Assembly (NCBI GenBank): GCA_001724025.1 | Contig: MEDJ01000023.1 | Coordinates: 164,895 to 228,894, forward strand | Reading direction: 5' to 3' | Source of the DNA: Acidobacteria bacterium SCN 69-37 | GTDB taxonomy: Bacteria; Acidobacteriota; Vicinamibacteria; Vicinamibacterales; SCN-69-37 | Length of the DNA stretch: 64,000 nt | Shown: positions 44,155-54,123 of the stretch, piece by piece | Position numbering within the stretch: the first letter of the stretch is position 1 | Layout: every line of letters starts with the position of its first letter | The notes under the pieces: generated by a model | Told to the model about the DNA's origin: nothing | Database searches by the model: none | The model's input: the letters and a program-made list of their open reading frames with translations, nothing else | Made by a program: the position numbers and the translations under genes

Positions 44155-45522
44155 ATGCGTGAGTTCAGACAACTGGAGACGAACGTGATCCACGAATCGC
44201 CGACCAACCCACGGCGGTCGTTCTCGGAAACCAGCCTCGACGAGCTGACGGCGAGCGTCCGTCGGCACGGCGTCCTGCAGCCGATCCTGGTTCGCCCGAA
44301 CGGCGACGGGTTCGTGCTCATCGCGGGCGCCCGGCGATTGCGTGCCGCGAAACTTGCGGGCTGCACGACGGTGCCCGCTCGTGTCCTTGAGCTCGATGAC
44401 GCCGCGGCGGACGAGGCCACGATCATCGAGAACCTCCATCGGGAGAACATCCACCCGCTCGACGAAGGCGTGAGCTACCAGCGCCTCGTCTCCGCGGGCC
44501 GGACGATCGAGGACATCGCGGCGGCCCTGGGCAAGTCCAGGGGGTACGTTTATCAGCGCATCAGCCTCACGCGTCTGGTACCGAAGGTCCAGGACCTGCT
44601 GGCACGAGACGTTCTCCCGCTGATCTACGCGCTGAAGATCGCCGTCGTCCCCGCCGAGCAGCAAGAGGAGGCGCTGGCTCAGTGCTTCCGCCCACTCTTC
44701 CGCGATGAAGAAGCGCGGCGCGACCAGCTCGAACCGCTGGCGCAGCTCACGACGTGGATCGAGAAGACCGTACGTCTGAACCCGCGCAGCGAGGACACGC
44801 AAGTCCTCCTGCCGGCCCTCGCGGAACAGGTGGTCTCGGCCGAACAGGAGCGCCATGCCTCGGTGCTCGCGCTCTCGACCCTGCACTTCCACACCGACAA
44901 GGCCGACCCGAAGCCGATTCTCGCCAAGAGCTGGAAGCCGGCCGAAGGGAAGCAACGGTGTGCGCATGCACGCCCGGGCGTCATCGTGCTCGGGGACGGA
45001 CAGGGCACGTTCCTCCAGGTCTGCATCGCCAAGAAGCAGTGCGACAAACACTGGGGCCGTCCGAAAGACGTCGCGGAACGGCGCACCGAGGGCGAGGCCG
45101 AACAGGCGGAAGCCCGGCGCCAGCAGGAGGAAGCGTGGGCCAAGCAGCGAGCCGAACAGGAGCGATGGCGGAATGAACTCCGTCCACGCGCCGTCCGGCT
45201 CATCGCGGAGCGCACGTCGAAACTCACGTGGTCGCCAATGCTGCTGCGCCTGTTGCTCGAGGAGATCCGGCCAGACGAGCTCTTCCTCGAGGTGCTCGGC
45301 AAGCCGGATCGGATCGCGGTCAAGCACTACCCGCAGGCGCTGGCCATCGCGCTCGCTCTGCGACACGGCTGGCAGCGTGACGACCTGTTCGTGTTCAGCA
45401 AGCGCCTCGGCGTGAAGGTGGCGTCCAAGGACCTCGCCCACGCGCCGGCTCCACCCACACCCGATCCGGAGTCGCCCAGTGCGCCGACGGAACGGCCGCG
45501 CAAGACGCCGAAGCGCCCATAG
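44155..45522 (+). CDS. ParB-like N-terminal domain protein
   Basis: 455 residues. ParB/Sulfiredoxin N-terminal domain: SPTNPRRSFSETSLDEL, GVLQPILVRPNGDGFVLI, AGARRLRAAKLAG, then an HTH (RTIEDIAAALGKSRGYVYQRI). The C-terminal 270 residues are charged and helical and unlike chromosomal ParB. No ParA is adjacent, so it may be a transcriptional or nuclease-like ParB family member rather than a partition protein. The C-terminus ends in a Pro/Lys-rich tail (TERPRKTPKRP). Confidence 0.85.
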   Translation: MREFRQLETNVIHESPTNPRRSFSETSLDELTASVRRHGVLQPILVRPNGDGFVLIAGARRLRAAKLAGCTTVPARVLELDDAAADEATIIENLHRENIHPLDEGVSYQRLVSAGRTIEDIAAALGKSRGYVYQRISLTRLVPKVQDLLARDVLPLIYALKIAVVPAEQQEEALAQCFRPLFRDEEARRDQLEPLAQLTTWIEKTVRLNPRSEDTQVLLPALAEQVVSAEQERHASVLALSTLHFHTDKADPKPILAKSWKPAEGKQRCAHARPGVIVLGDGQGTFLQVCIAKKQCDKHWGRPKDVAERRTEGEAEQAEARRQQEEAWAKQRAEQERWRNELRPRAVRLIAERTSKLTWSPMLLRLLLEEIRPDELFLEVLGKPDRIAVKHYPQALAIALALRHGWQRDDLFVFSKRLGVKVASKDLAHAPAPPTPDPESPSAPTERPRKTPKRP

Positions 45523-45538
45523 CGCCAGGCCCCCGAAG

Positions 45539-45569
45539 CGCCGCTCACGGACTCGTTCCGTGGGCGGCG
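45539..45569. terminator. Hairpin after the ParB-like gene
   Basis: 13-bp arms (CGCCGCTCACGGA / TCCGTGGGCGGCG, one G-U pair) around CTCGT, 16 bp after the stop; no T-tract. Confidence 0.5.
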
Positions 45570-45799
45570 TGCATCGGGCATGTCGAGCAGCCGCTGATCG
45601 CGTCCGGGCATCACGGTCGTGATTGTCGGGCTCACCTCACCGTCGTCAAGGCTCTCCGCTTCGCTTCGACCCGCTCCGCGGGCTGCGGCCTTGACGATCG
45701 GTTCGGTCGAGCCTCGGAAGGGCAATTACGTGATGCCCGGCGGGTTCCGCCCGGCTGCGAAGGTCGTTCGGGAATTGACACGGATCAAGGAGAACCATC

Positions 45800-46162
45800 A
45801 TGTCCGACACGTCGATCACGCCCAGCATCGAAGTGACGATCGGTCGGCAGACGCGCCTCTACCACGCGTTCATCACGACTGCGCCTGCCGTCCTCGACGC
45901 GCCCTCCACGGTCACGCTCTACGCCGGACCGCTCAAGGACATCGCCGGTCTGGCGGCGGACGACCTCGTGCTCGACGCCGAGAAGGCTGCGACGCCGTCC
46001 CGGCTCGTGCTCATCGACACCACCGAACTCGGATGGCAGCGGGCGCGCTGCCGCGCCAAGTCACATCGCTTGGCGCCCGCCGATCCCGTCCTGGTCGGCT
46101 TCGCCACCTTGCAGCAGTGGCTCTGGCAGCGGCTGCAGACGACGCAACTGGCGCATGCCTGA
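45800..46162 (+). CDS. Unknown 120-residue accessory protein
   Basis: AAGGAGAACC precedes the ATG. Beta-rich start (SIEVTIGRQTRLYHAFITT, STVTLYAGPLKDIAG) and an amphipathic helical C-terminus (LQQWLWQRLQTTQLAHA). No domain recognised. It is followed 34 bp later by the second SpoVG-like gene, so the two are probably co-transcribed. Confidence 0.62.
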   Translation: MSDTSITPSIEVTIGRQTRLYHAFITTAPAVLDAPSTVTLYAGPLKDIAGLAADDLVLDAEKAATPSRLVLIDTTELGWQRARCRAKSHRLAPADPVLVGFATLQQWLWQRLQTTQLAHA

Positions 46163-46196
46163 CGGCAGCGCCGCAACGAACTCAGGAGATCTGACC

Positions 46197-46514
46197 ATGA
46201 CGAACATCAGCATTCACATCCAGAAGACGAACGGCCACGTGGCACCCGGCAAGCTGGCGGACGCCGAGATCCACTTCAAGGGCGGCGAGCTCGATGGGTT
46301 GAAGCTCGTGGGGTTCGCGGTTTGGCGCAGTCGTAACGGACGCGGCGAAGACGTGACCTTCCCCTCCCGCCAGTTTGTGTCCCAAGGCGAACGACGGAGC
46401 TTCGCGTTGCTCCGGTGGATCGAACGCCGAGAGGCGCAGGCAAGGCTCGCAGACGTGGTTCTGAATGCTTACCGGTCCGAGCAGCAGGTCAACGGAGATG
46501 GCAGAGCGCAGTAG
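46197..46514 (+). CDS. Small conserved protein, SpoVG-like pattern, copy 2
   Basis: 105 residues from the ATG at 46197 with AGGAG upstream; a longer frame begins at 46155. It shares GKLADAEIHF, GLKLVGFAVWRS, DVTFPSRQF, GERRSFALLRW and a helical tail with the gene at 41226. The N- and C-termini differ, so the duplication is not recent. Function unknown. Confidence 0.68.
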   Translation: MTNISIHIQKTNGHVAPGKLADAEIHFKGGELDGLKLVGFAVWRSRNGRGEDVTFPSRQFVSQGERRSFALLRWIERREAQARLADVVLNAYRSEQQVNGDGRAQ

Positions 46515-46529
46515 CGCAGATTCGCAGGT

Positions 46530-46548
46530 CGGGCGGTCAGGCCGCCCG
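46530..46548. terminator. Hairpin after gene 46197
   Basis: CGGGCGG-TCAGG-CCGCCCG, 7-bp arms, 16 nt after the stop, no T-tract. Confidence 0.4.
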
Positions 46549-46567
46549 GCCTCTACGGAGGGCGATC

Positions 46568-46867
46568 ATGCAGGCGAATGAGCAACGTGAACCCTTCGAG
46601 GAGCGCCACTTCACTGTGCCCGAACTCGCGGAGATGTGGAACCTGTCGCGGGAGTTCGTCCGGCAGGTGGTGCAGGGGGAGCCAGGCGTCACCGAGTGGG
46701 TCCGGCAGCAGCCGGGCCGGCGGCGCTATCGCGTGCTGCGAGTGCCGCGGTCCGTGGCCGAGCGGCTTTACAACAGGGCCCTGGGAAAGGCCGAGGACGA
46801 GGCAGCTCAGACGGTTGCAGGAACGTGGGATCAGCGCATTCGCAGGCGACCGGGGCGGCGCTCGTGA
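46568..46867 (+). CDS. HTH DNA-binding protein, excisionase-like
   Basis: 99 residues from the ATG at 46568 with GGAGGG upstream. A MerR/Xis-type HTH is suggested by FTVPELAEMWNLSREFVRQVV followed by YRVLRVPRSVAERL (wing and recognition segment). Small proteins of this kind often act as recombination directionality factors or regulators. It is the last plus-strand gene before the cus pump and near the integrases, which would suit an excisionase, but this is inferred. Confidence 0.7.
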   Translation: MQANEQREPFEERHFTVPELAEMWNLSREFVRQVVQGEPGVTEWVRQQPGRRRYRVLRVPRSVAERLYNRALGKAEDEAAQTVAGTWDQRIRRRPGRRS

Positions 46868-47028
46868 GTGCCACACGACTGGCCAGGCCGTCTGGGCTAC
46901 CGATGGCCCATCAGCCCTGTGGCTCGAGGGAGACCGGGCGCGTGCGCCAGGGAGCGCCGCCGACCGGCGATGGCTGGCCAATGCGTCCAGATGCGTTGAC
47001 ACGTTGCCATCGAGAACGACGCCACTGG

Positions 47029-48636
47029 TCACTGCACGACGATCACCCCCTTTAGCATGTTCATTCCACACGCGAAGGCGATGTCTCCCGCTTTGGCGGG
47101 CGTGAAGTCAATCGTGACTGGAGTGTTGAGCGGCAACTCCCGTTTCACACCGAGGGACGGGATAGCGATCTCAGTGCCGCAGGTGTTGTCCGTAGTCCTT
47201 GTGACAATTAGCCTTGCGGGGACGCCCGCTTGAAGGGTGAGCCTCGCCGGATCGAAGCCCTGCTCCGTGACAGCTACCCGGACCGACTGAATGGCCTCAG
47301 ACTGATCTGCTCCTGCCGCGGGTGCCGGAGAGTTCGGGGACGTCCCTGAACGTGGCCGTAACCCGAGGCGCTCGCGCTCGGCACGGAGGGCGAAGCTCCC
47401 ATTGGTGACGACGAGATCGCCAGGCTGAACACCGCGCGTGACCTCGACACGATCGCCTGACCCCACGGCAAGGACGACCTCGCGTTCAGTGAACCTGCCG
47501 GGCTCCTTGGCATTCGCCAGGTACACCACTGCCCGACTACCGACATTCTGGACAGCGGCTCGCGGAATCAGCACCACCGATGATGCTGAGTCACCGGTGA
47601 TCGCCACGTCGGCATACATGCCCAGCCGCAGATCGCCCCGAGGGTTGGGCACCTCGACCCGCAACTTGGCCGTGCGCGTCGCCGGACTCACTTGCGGGTC
47701 GATGTAGCTGACACGGCCACGAAGCGTCAGACTCGGATAGGCCGGCGTCGTCACCACGGCTGCACTGCCCACGTGCACACGGGAAAAGTCCCGCTCGTAG
47801 ACCTCCCCAACAACCCAGACCGACGCGAGGTCGATCACGGTGAACAGCTTGGTCGACGGGTCGACGTTCAGGCCGATGTTCGCCGCTCTCTCAGTGACCA
47901 CGCCATCGAGTGGAGCCGGCACATCGCTGGTGGCATCGACAGACTTCCCGGAGTCCAGTGCGGCAATGGCGGACGGCGGCAGCCCCAGAAGCTCGAGTTC
48001 CGCTCGAGCCGTCTGAATTGCCGCGGTCTGGGATGCATGTTCGGCGTGGATGCGCTCCAACTCCTGTCGGCTGGCCGAGCCGATCTCGACCAGCTTCTCC
48101 GTTCGCTGGAGTTCGCGGTCGTGCGCATCGAGCATCGCGCGTACCGACACGTATCGTGTCTGGGCCTCAGCCAGAGGTGGGCTGTAGATCTGGGCCATCG
48201 TGTCGCCGCGCCGTACGCCATCGCCGAGTTCGGCTGACACGCGAATCACCCGCCCACCCACCAGCGGCGTCACGACTACCTGCCGATACGCGTTCGGCTC
48301 AACGACTGCCGGCAGACGAAGGTCCAGAGCAGATGTGCCGCGCGCGACCGGCTCGACCACGATTCCCGCCCGTGCAGTGCCCTCCTCGGTGAGCGTCACT
48401 TGCACATCCGGCAGACCGGCATCCGTGCCCGTCGTCTCCGCAGCGTGGCCGCTGCCGGAAATGGCCGCCGATTCCTGGCGTTGGGCGGCGCCAGCCTGCA
48501 TCGTGGCATCTCGCTCGCCGTCTGCGCGGCCGAGCCGCAGTCCGACATAGGTCGCCCCTGCACCCACTAGGACAAGACCGAGCGCGGCGCCTGCCGCTAC
48601 CCGTCGATTCAATGAAATGCGTGACTCATTGGTCAT
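47029..48636 (-). CDS. cusB: CusB-type membrane fusion protein with C-terminal cupredoxin-like domain
   Basis: 535 residues. N-terminal anchor (AAGALGLVLVGAGATYVGL-type helix), MFP core (VVVTPLVGGRVIRVSAELGDGVRRG; VWVVGEVYERDFSRVHVG) to about residue 430. A linker then leads to a roughly 95-residue C-terminal domain with VTEQGFDPARLTLQAGVPARL, NTCGTEIAI and GDIAFACGMNMLKG, the pattern of EfeO/cupredoxin-like domains that bind Cu through Cys/Met. CusB normally lacks this. It is the last gene of the minus-strand cusACB operon and overlaps CusC by 4 bp. Confidence 0.9.
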   Translation of the reverse strand: MTNESRISLNRRVAAGAALGLVLVGAGATYVGLRLGRADGERDATMQAGAAQRQESAAISGSGHAAETTGTDAGLPDVQVTLTEEGTARAGIVVEPVARGTSALDLRLPAVVEPNAYRQVVVTPLVGGRVIRVSAELGDGVRRGDTMAQIYSPPLAEAQTRYVSVRAMLDAHDRELQRTEKLVEIGSASRQELERIHAEHASQTAAIQTARAELELLGLPPSAIAALDSGKSVDATSDVPAPLDGVVTERAANIGLNVDPSTKLFTVIDLASVWVVGEVYERDFSRVHVGSAAVVTTPAYPSLTLRGRVSYIDPQVSPATRTAKLRVEVPNPRGDLRLGMYADVAITGDSASSVVLIPRAAVQNVGSRAVVYLANAKEPGRFTEREVVLAVGSGDRVEVTRGVQPGDLVVTNGSFALRAERERLGLRPRSGTSPNSPAPAAGADQSEAIQSVRVAVTEQGFDPARLTLQAGVPARLIVTRTTDNTCGTEIAIPSLGVKRELPLNTPVTIDFTPAKAGDIAFACGMNMLKGVIVVQ

Positions 48637-49961
48637 TGGCGTTCTCCGAGCGCCCGATCGAGCGCCGTTCGAGCTTCGTACACCTCTCGCAACGTATGCG
48701 TGTACGCACGCTCGACGTCCAGATACCGGCGCTGTTCGTTCAACACGTCGAACACCGTGAGCCGTCCGAGCTCATAACTCTGGCTGACGACCGCCAGGTT
48801 TTGGCGCGCCAGCACCCGAGCCCGATCGGAGTAGAGCTGCACGGCGCGCTGCGCGTGCTCGTAACGTGAACGAGCCGAGGCCAGCTCTGCCTGAGCAGAT
48901 AGCACGGCGGCCTCATGGGCGGCAGCCGCGCCTGCCCGCTCGGCGCGGGCGGCGGCGACAGCGCCCTGATTGCGGTCGAGGAGGGGCAGCGTGACCATGG
49001 CCCCCACCGAGACGTAGCGGAACACACCACGGATGCGCGTCAGCGTCCCGTCGGCGGCGAAGCCTCTTTGAGGGAAGCCCATGTCCATGCGCATGACGCT
49101 GCCGAAGAGACTGAGATCGAAGCGGCCAGCATCCGCGGCCCGGTCGATCTTTGCCTCGGCAACGTTGACGCGGGCGGCTGCCTCACGCACGTCAGTCCTC
49201 TGCTCGGCAACGTTCGGGGTGTCCTGGCCGATGGGGACCGACGACCGATCGCGCTGAACCAGGTCTTCCAGTGTGTTGCGAATCGCCACCGTCTCCGCGG
49301 CTCTCAAGCCCAAGACTCGCTTCAGCTCGAAGGAGGTGGCGTCGACTCGTGCCAGTTGGAGCACCTGTTCGGATTCGAGGCGCCGCACCTCGACATCCAA
49401 CAGGTCGCGCTCTAGCCGAGGCGCGGCTCCCTCGTCGGCCCGTGACCGAAGGAGCTCATACTGGCTCCGCGTAGCGCCGATAGTCTCGTCGAGCACCGCG
49501 AGGTCGCGAATCGCGACGGCCAGGGCTCCATATGCCGCGCGAACCTCCGCCCGAAGGAGTCGCTCGCGGTCGGAGGCAGCGAGTCGCGCAGTCGAGATCT
49601 CGCCGTCGGCCACATCAACACGGCTGCCCTTTCGGAATAGGTCGAGCGGCCACTGCACGCCAATCGTCGTCAGGGTATCCGTCCCGGCGGGCTCCTCGCG
49701 CCGCTCGACGGACACTGACGGGTTGGGTCTGAGCGCCGCCTGCAGTTTCATCGCCTCTGCGACCTCAACCTGGCTCCGCACAGCTCGCAGAGAGGGCTCC
49801 CGTTCGAAAGACAGTGCAATGGCCTGGTCGAGCGAAAGCCCGTTCACGGGATCGACCATGCGCTCCGCTGCCGACGACGTCGCCGTTGGCGCCTGCGCGA
49901 ATGCCGGCGCGGCCAGGCACAGCGCGACAATGAGGACGCATGGCACCATTCGCGGGTTCAT
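48633..49961 (-). CDS. cusC: CusC/TolC-type outer membrane efflux protein
   Basis: 442 residues. Signal peptide ending APAFAQ. OEP repeats include [19 protein letters not shown] and a C-terminal [24 protein letters not shown]. It overlaps CusA upstream and CusB downstream by 4 bp each, which indicates translational coupling. The order A-C-B differs from the C-B-A order of the two czc operons, marking it as a separate acquisition. Confidence 0.92.
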   Translation of the reverse strand: MNPRMVPCVLIVALCLAAPAFAQAPTATSSAAERMVDPVNGLSLDQAIALSFEREPSLRAVRSQVEVAEAMKLQAALRPNPSVSVERREEPAGTDTLTTIGVQWPLDLFRKGSRVDVADGEISTARLAASDRERLLRAEVRAAYGALAVAIRDLAVLDETIGATRSQYELLRSRADEGAAPRLERDLLDVEVRRLESEQVLQLARVDATSFELKRVLGLRAAETVAIRNTLEDLVQRDRSSVPIGQDTPNVAEQRTDVREAAARVNVAEAKIDRAADAGRFDLSLFGSVMRMDMGFPQRGFAADGTLTRIRGVFRYVSVGAMVTLPLLDRNQGAVAAARAERAGAAAAHEAAVLSAQAELASARSRYEHAQRAVQLYSDRARVLARQNLAVVSQSYELGRLTVFDVLNEQRRYLDVERAYTHTLREVYEARTALDRALGERQ

Positions 49962-52900
49962 TGCACGCCTCCTTCAAATCTCACAGACCCGGCACCGGCG
50001 GGGCCGCTCCACTCGATGGCCATCTGCCATGCCCCCGCCATGCCGAACTCCGCCGTCGCCGAGTACCGGCCTGGAACGGCGGTCGGTGTCACCTGCATTC
50101 CGCCCGACATCACCATGCCCGGCATCGGCATGTTGGCGCTCGCTCGGACGGTGCCAGCGTCGACCAGTGTCGTTGTCCCGGCGCGTCGAAACTCGATGGT
50201 GAAGCTGTTGCGCCCCTGATGCAGCGCTCCCGCCGGTGCAAGCAACACCACATCGAGCTCGCCCGCTTGTACCGTTTGGATCACAGTGCTTCCGACGGCG
50301 CTATCCGAATCGCCAGTTGGCGGGGACGCTCTCCACACGAGCGTGGCCGCGGCTCCGGTGATCGCGATCACGGCCGCCGCGACGAGAAGATTGCGCCTGC
50401 TCATCGGCCCTCCCTCGCGCTGCCCCACGGCCTCGTGCTGGAGGCCCAGCCGCCGTTCCCGAATCCAGAAGAAGATGACCGGCGTCACGATGAGCACGTG
50501 CAGAAGCGATGACGCCATCCCGCCGAGCACTGGCGTGGCGAGCGGCTTCATCACCTCGGCGCCGGCGCGGGTGCTCCACATGATGGGGAGCAGGCCCGCG
50601 ATGACCGTGGATACCGTCATCACCTTCGGCCGAAGCCGGAGCAGCGCGCCTTCGATGACCGCGTCTTTCAAAGCCGCCCTCGTGAGCGTGCCGCCCAGTT
50701 CCTGTCGCTTTCGTTCCACTGCCTCCTCCAGGTAGATCACCATCACGACGCCGGTTTGCACGGCAGTGCCGAACAGCGCGATGAACCCCACCCACACCGC
50801 GACCGAGAAGTTGTAGCCAAGCAGCCACAGCAGGTAGACGCCGCCGGTCAAGGCAAACGGCACGGCCAGCAGCACGTGCGCCGCTTCGAGCAGTGAGTGG
50901 TAGGTGAAGTAGAGGAGGACGAATATGACGAGCAGCACGATCGGCAGCACTACCTGCAGACGAGCCCGTGCCCGCTCCTGGTTCTCCCATCGGCCGCTCC
51001 AGCCGACGTAGTAGCCTGCTGGCAGCACGACATCGCGGGCGACGGTCGCGCGCGCCTCCTCGACGAACCCGCCGACATCCCGGCCTTGCACGTTCAGTAG
51101 AACCGTCGCGAGCAGCAAGCCATTTTCGGACGAGATCATCGCGGGGCCTCGCGCATGCTCGATGCTCGCGACCTCGGACAGGGGAATCTGCGCGCCGCTT
51201 GGCGTCGCGACAAGCACTTGCCCGAGTGCCTGCGGATCGGCGCGGTACTGCGGCGCATACCGGACGCGCACCGGAAACCTGCGGCGTCCTTCAATAGTCG
51301 TCGTGAGCGCGGTCTCGCCGATTGCCGTCTCCACGACCTGCTGAATGTCACCGACGCCAACGCCGTACCGGGCGGCCGCCGCTCGATTCACCCCGATGTT
51401 GAGGTATTGGCCGCTCGTAACCTGTTCGGGATACACGTTGCTGGCGCCAGGCACCCCGCGGACCGCGTCCGCCACCCGGCGCGCGAGGTCCTCGAGCACC
51501 GTCAGATCGGTGCCGAAGATCTTGACGCCCACCTCCGATCGAATCCCGGTGGTCAACATGTCGATGCGGTTGATGATGGGCATCGTCCAGATGTTCGAGA
51601 CGCCAGGCAACTGCACCGCGCGCCCCATGTCGGCACGCAGGCGGTCGAGCGTCATCCCTTCCCGCCACTCTTGTGTCGGCTTCAGGTGCACGATGGTTTC
51701 CGTCATGTTCAACGGTGCGGGGTCCGTAGACGTGTCTGCCCGTGCCACCTTGGCGACGACGTACTCCACTTCTGGAAATGTCATCAGCGCCGCGTTCTGT
51801 TGCGCGGCGATGCGGGTGTTCTCGTCCAGCGAGACGCTCGGATCGGCGATCGGCATGAACATGAGGTCGCCCTCGTTCAGGGCGGGCATGAACTCACTCC
51901 CGATGCCTCGAGCCACGAACAGCGCGCCGACGAACAGCAATGCGGCGACGGCGATGGTCGAGATGCGGTGCGCCAGCGCCATGCGGAGAGCGGGCTCGTA
52001 GAGGCGACGGAGGCTTCGCATCACCGGATTGGCATCTTCGGAGTGGAGCCGGCCTCCGAGAAGGAGCGAGCAGAGCACCGGCACCAGCGTGACCGCGACT
52101 ACGGTGGCCGCCAGCACGGCGAATGTCTTGGTGAATGCGAGCGGGTGAAAGAGCTTGCCCTCCTGCCCGGTCAGCGCAAAAACGGGGATGAAGGCGAGCA
52201 GGATGATCGCCATGGAAAAGAAGACCGGCCGCCCAACGAGCCGCGTGGAGTCGCGAACGGTGTCCCACACGGCACGTCGATCGCGCGTGTCGATGGCGCG
52301 TTGCTCGACGTAGCGGAAGGCGTTCTCGGTGACCACGATGCCGGCATCGACCAGTACTCCGATGGCGATGGCGATCCCGGCCAAGCTCATGATGTTCGAC
52401 GAGATGCCCGCGTAGTACATGCCCAGGAACGACATGAGCACCGCCAGCGGCAGCGGGATTGTCACGATCAAGATGGACCGGAAGTGCATCAGGAACACCA
52501 CGTGCGCCAGCGTGACCAGCGCGATCTCCTCGAGCAGCGCCACGCGCAGCGTGTCGACGGACTGCTCGATGAGTTCCGACCGGTCGTAGAACGGGACGAT
52601 GGAGACACCCGGCGGTAGGCCAGGCTGTATCTGCGCGATGCGTGCCTTGACAGCGTCGATCACTTGCTTGGTATTGACCCCAGTGCGGGCTACCACGACA
52701 CCGCCGACGGCCTCTTGGGTGCCCTTGACGAGTGACGCCACGCGGAACGCATTACCGATCTGGACGTTGGCGATCTGATCGACGTACACCGGAACGCCCT
52801 TGGTCGCACCGACCACGATCCGTTTCACGTCGTCGACGGATTCGATCAAGCCGACGCCCCGAACGATCAGCCAGGCGCCGTTGGATTCGAGGACGTTGCC

Positions 52901-53548
52901 ACCGACGTTCAGATTGCTGTCTCGGACTGCCGACACCACAGCGCTGAGCGGCAGACCGTAGGTCCGCAGGCGATTGGGGTCGACGTCGACCTGGTACTGC
53001 TGCACGTGCCCACCGACGGAAGCCACTTCCGCCACACCGGGCACGGCGTTCAGTTGATACCGGATGAACCAGTCCTGCAGAGTGCGCAGGTCACGCAGCG
53101 AATGGCTCGGACTCTCGACGGTGTACCAGAAGACGTGGCCGACTCCGGTGGCGTCCGGCCCGAGGGTTGGCACGACGCCGGCCGGCAGCGCCTTCGCCAC
53201 GAGACTCATCCGCTCCAGCACGCGGGTGCGTGCGAAGTACAGGTCTACGTCGTCTTCGAAGACGACGTAGACCATCGAGAAGCCAAAGGCCGACTGGGAC
53301 CGGACCACGCGAACGCCTGCGAGCCCCTGCAGATTGCTGGTGAGCGGATACGTGACCTGGTCTTCGACCTCCTGTGGGCTGTGGCCCGGCCAGTCGGTGA
53401 AGACGATCACCTGGTTGTCGGAGAGGTCCGGGATCGCATCGACTGGCGTAGCCTGCAAGGCCCACCAGCCCCAGCCAGCGAGGCCGAGGTACAGCGCGAT
53501 CACGATAAAGCGGTGCTTCAGTGCAACGTCGATGAGGCGGTTGATCAT
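49958..53548 (-). CDS. cusA: CusA-type RND pump fused to a YtkA/FixH-like domain
   Basis: About 1196 residues from the ATG at 53548 ([14 protein letters not shown]); a GTG 12 bp upstream adds four residues. The RND core to about residue 1040 has [19 protein letters not shown], the CusA-like TM4 pattern (no DFG), fitting Cu(I)/Ag(I) export. The frame continues without a stop through [19 protein letters not shown] (an extra transmembrane helix) into a C-terminal domain with [27 protein letters not shown] and GAWQMAIEW. That is the YtkA/FixH-like Ig domain, here Met-rich. The fusion would tether a periplasmic metal-binding domain to the pump. Confidence 0.92.
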   Translation of the reverse strand: MINRLIDVALKHRFIVIALYLGLAGWGWWALQATPVDAIPDLSDNQVIVFTDWPGHSPQEVEDQVTYPLTSNLQGLAGVRVVRSQSAFGFSMVYVVFEDDVDLYFARTRVLERMSLVAKALPAGVVPTLGPDATGVGHVFWYTVESPSHSLRDLRTLQDWFIRYQLNAVPGVAEVASVGGHVQQYQVDVDPNRLRTYGLPLSAVVSAVRDSNLNVGGNVLESNGAWLIVRGVGLIESVDDVKRIVVGATKGVPVYVDQIANVQIGNAFRVASLVKGTQEAVGGVVVARTGVNTKQVIDAVKARIAQIQPGLPPGVSIVPFYDRSELIEQSVDTLRVALLEEIALVTLAHVVFLMHFRSILIVTIPLPLAVLMSFLGMYYAGISSNIMSLAGIAIAIGVLVDAGIVVTENAFRYVEQRAIDTRDRRAVWDTVRDSTRLVGRPVFFSMAIILLAFIPVFALTGQEGKLFHPLAFTKTFAVLAATVVAVTLVPVLCSLLLGGRLHSEDANPVMRSLRRLYEPALRMALAHRISTIAVAALLFVGALFVARGIGSEFMPALNEGDLMFMPIADPSVSLDENTRIAAQQNAALMTFPEVEYVVAKVARADTSTDPAPLNMTETIVHLKPTQEWREGMTLDRLRADMGRAVQLPGVSNIWTMPIINRIDMLTTGIRSEVGVKIFGTDLTVLEDLARRVADAVRGVPGASNVYPEQVTSGQYLNIGVNRAAAARYGVGVGDIQQVVETAIGETALTTTIEGRRRFPVRVRYAPQYRADPQALGQVLVATPSGAQIPLSEVASIEHARGPAMISSENGLLLATVLLNVQGRDVGGFVEEARATVARDVVLPAGYYVGWSGRWENQERARARLQVVLPIVLLVIFVLLYFTYHSLLEAAHVLLAVPFALTGGVYLLWLLGYNFSVAVWVGFIALFGTAVQTGVVMVIYLEEAVERKRQELGGTLTRAALKDAVIEGALLRLRPKVMTVSTVIAGLLPIMWSTRAGAEVMKPLATPVLGGMASSLLHVLIVTPVIFFWIRERRLGLQHEAVGQREGGPMSRRNLLVAAAVIAITGAAATLVWRASPPTGDSDSAVGSTVIQTVQAGELDVVLLAPAGALHQGRNSFTIEFRRAGTTTLVDAGTVRASANMPMPGMVMSGGMQVTPTAVPGRYSATAEFGMAGAWQMAIEWSGPAGAGSVRFEGGVQ

Positions 53549-53643
53549 GGGCCACGACACTCGTCATCGCGCGCGCCTGCGCGCGCGCATCTACGGTGCC
53601 CGGACGTGAGGTCCGAGCAGAGACACGACGACTGTGTCTGTGG

Positions 53644-54048
53644 CTAAAGGAGGAAGACGGACAGGAGAATGTGGCGAGGAACGGGCGGGACTACGCTTGG
53701 GGCGTCTCGTCGCCAACTCTCGCCTAGGACTCGCGCGGGGAGGCTCGGCGAAAGGACCACGCCGGCATCCAACACCGGTGCTGCCAAGACAACGAGGGCA
53801 GTTGGGCTGGACGTCTCCGACTGCTTGCGCTCGGACATCGCACAGCAGGCGTCCGCCTCCGCTTGTGTCAGCACGTGTGCAGACCGCGACCCGTCAAGGG
53901 TGCCGCCCTTGTGCATCGGGCAATCGGCGTCGGCGCAACATTCCATCCGAGCTTCCGGTGTGGCTGCCCAGCCCGCGCACAGGGCCCCATTGGCGCCGAC
54001 GAGCGCGAGGGTCAGTGCGAAGGCGAGAGCTTGTCGGAAACGGCCCAC
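53644..54048 (-). CDS. Cys-rich exported protein heading cus operon
   Basis: About 134 residues from a GTG at 54048; an ATG at 54069 gives 141. The GTG is preferred because a -10 box lies 8 nt upstream, as for the two other Cys-rich genes. Signal sequence (ALAFALTLALVGANGALCAGW), then RMECCADADCPMHKG and EADACCAMSE, a Cys/Met/His cluster likely to bind copper or silver, and a C-terminal hydrophobic segment. It lacks the YHPP end of the czc-linked pair, so shared ancestry is uncertain, but the genomic position is the same. Confidence 0.62.
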   Translation of the reverse strand: MGRFRQALAFALTLALVGANGALCAGWAATPEARMECCADADCPMHKGGTLDGSRSAHVLTQAEADACCAMSERKQSETSSPTALVVLAAPVLDAGVVLSPSLPARVLGESWRRDAPSVVPPVPRHILLSVFLL

Positions 54049-54056
54049 AACGTCTG

Positions 54057-54086
54057 TAGGATGCTCCACGGCCGACTCCGTGTCAA
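54057..54086 (-). promoter_or_regulatory. Candidate promoter of the cus operon
   Basis: Minus strand: consensus TTGACA (54086-54081), 18 bp, ATCCTA (54062-54057). The GTG starts at 54048, so the transcript would be essentially leaderless. Confidence 0.45.
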
Positions 54087-54123
54087 ACCAGGATCCGAGC
54101 GGTCTCCTAAAGCGACCCGGACT

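Noticed and set aside
43909..45441. 510-codon antisense frame opposite the ParB-like gene
   Set aside because: Shadow of the conserved ParB N-terminal domain and its charged tail; no start signal or domain.
44155..45522. Chromosome-type ParB partition gene with parS
   Set aside because: No ParA gene is adjacent and the C-terminal two thirds are unlike ParB; no parS-like palindrome was noticed.
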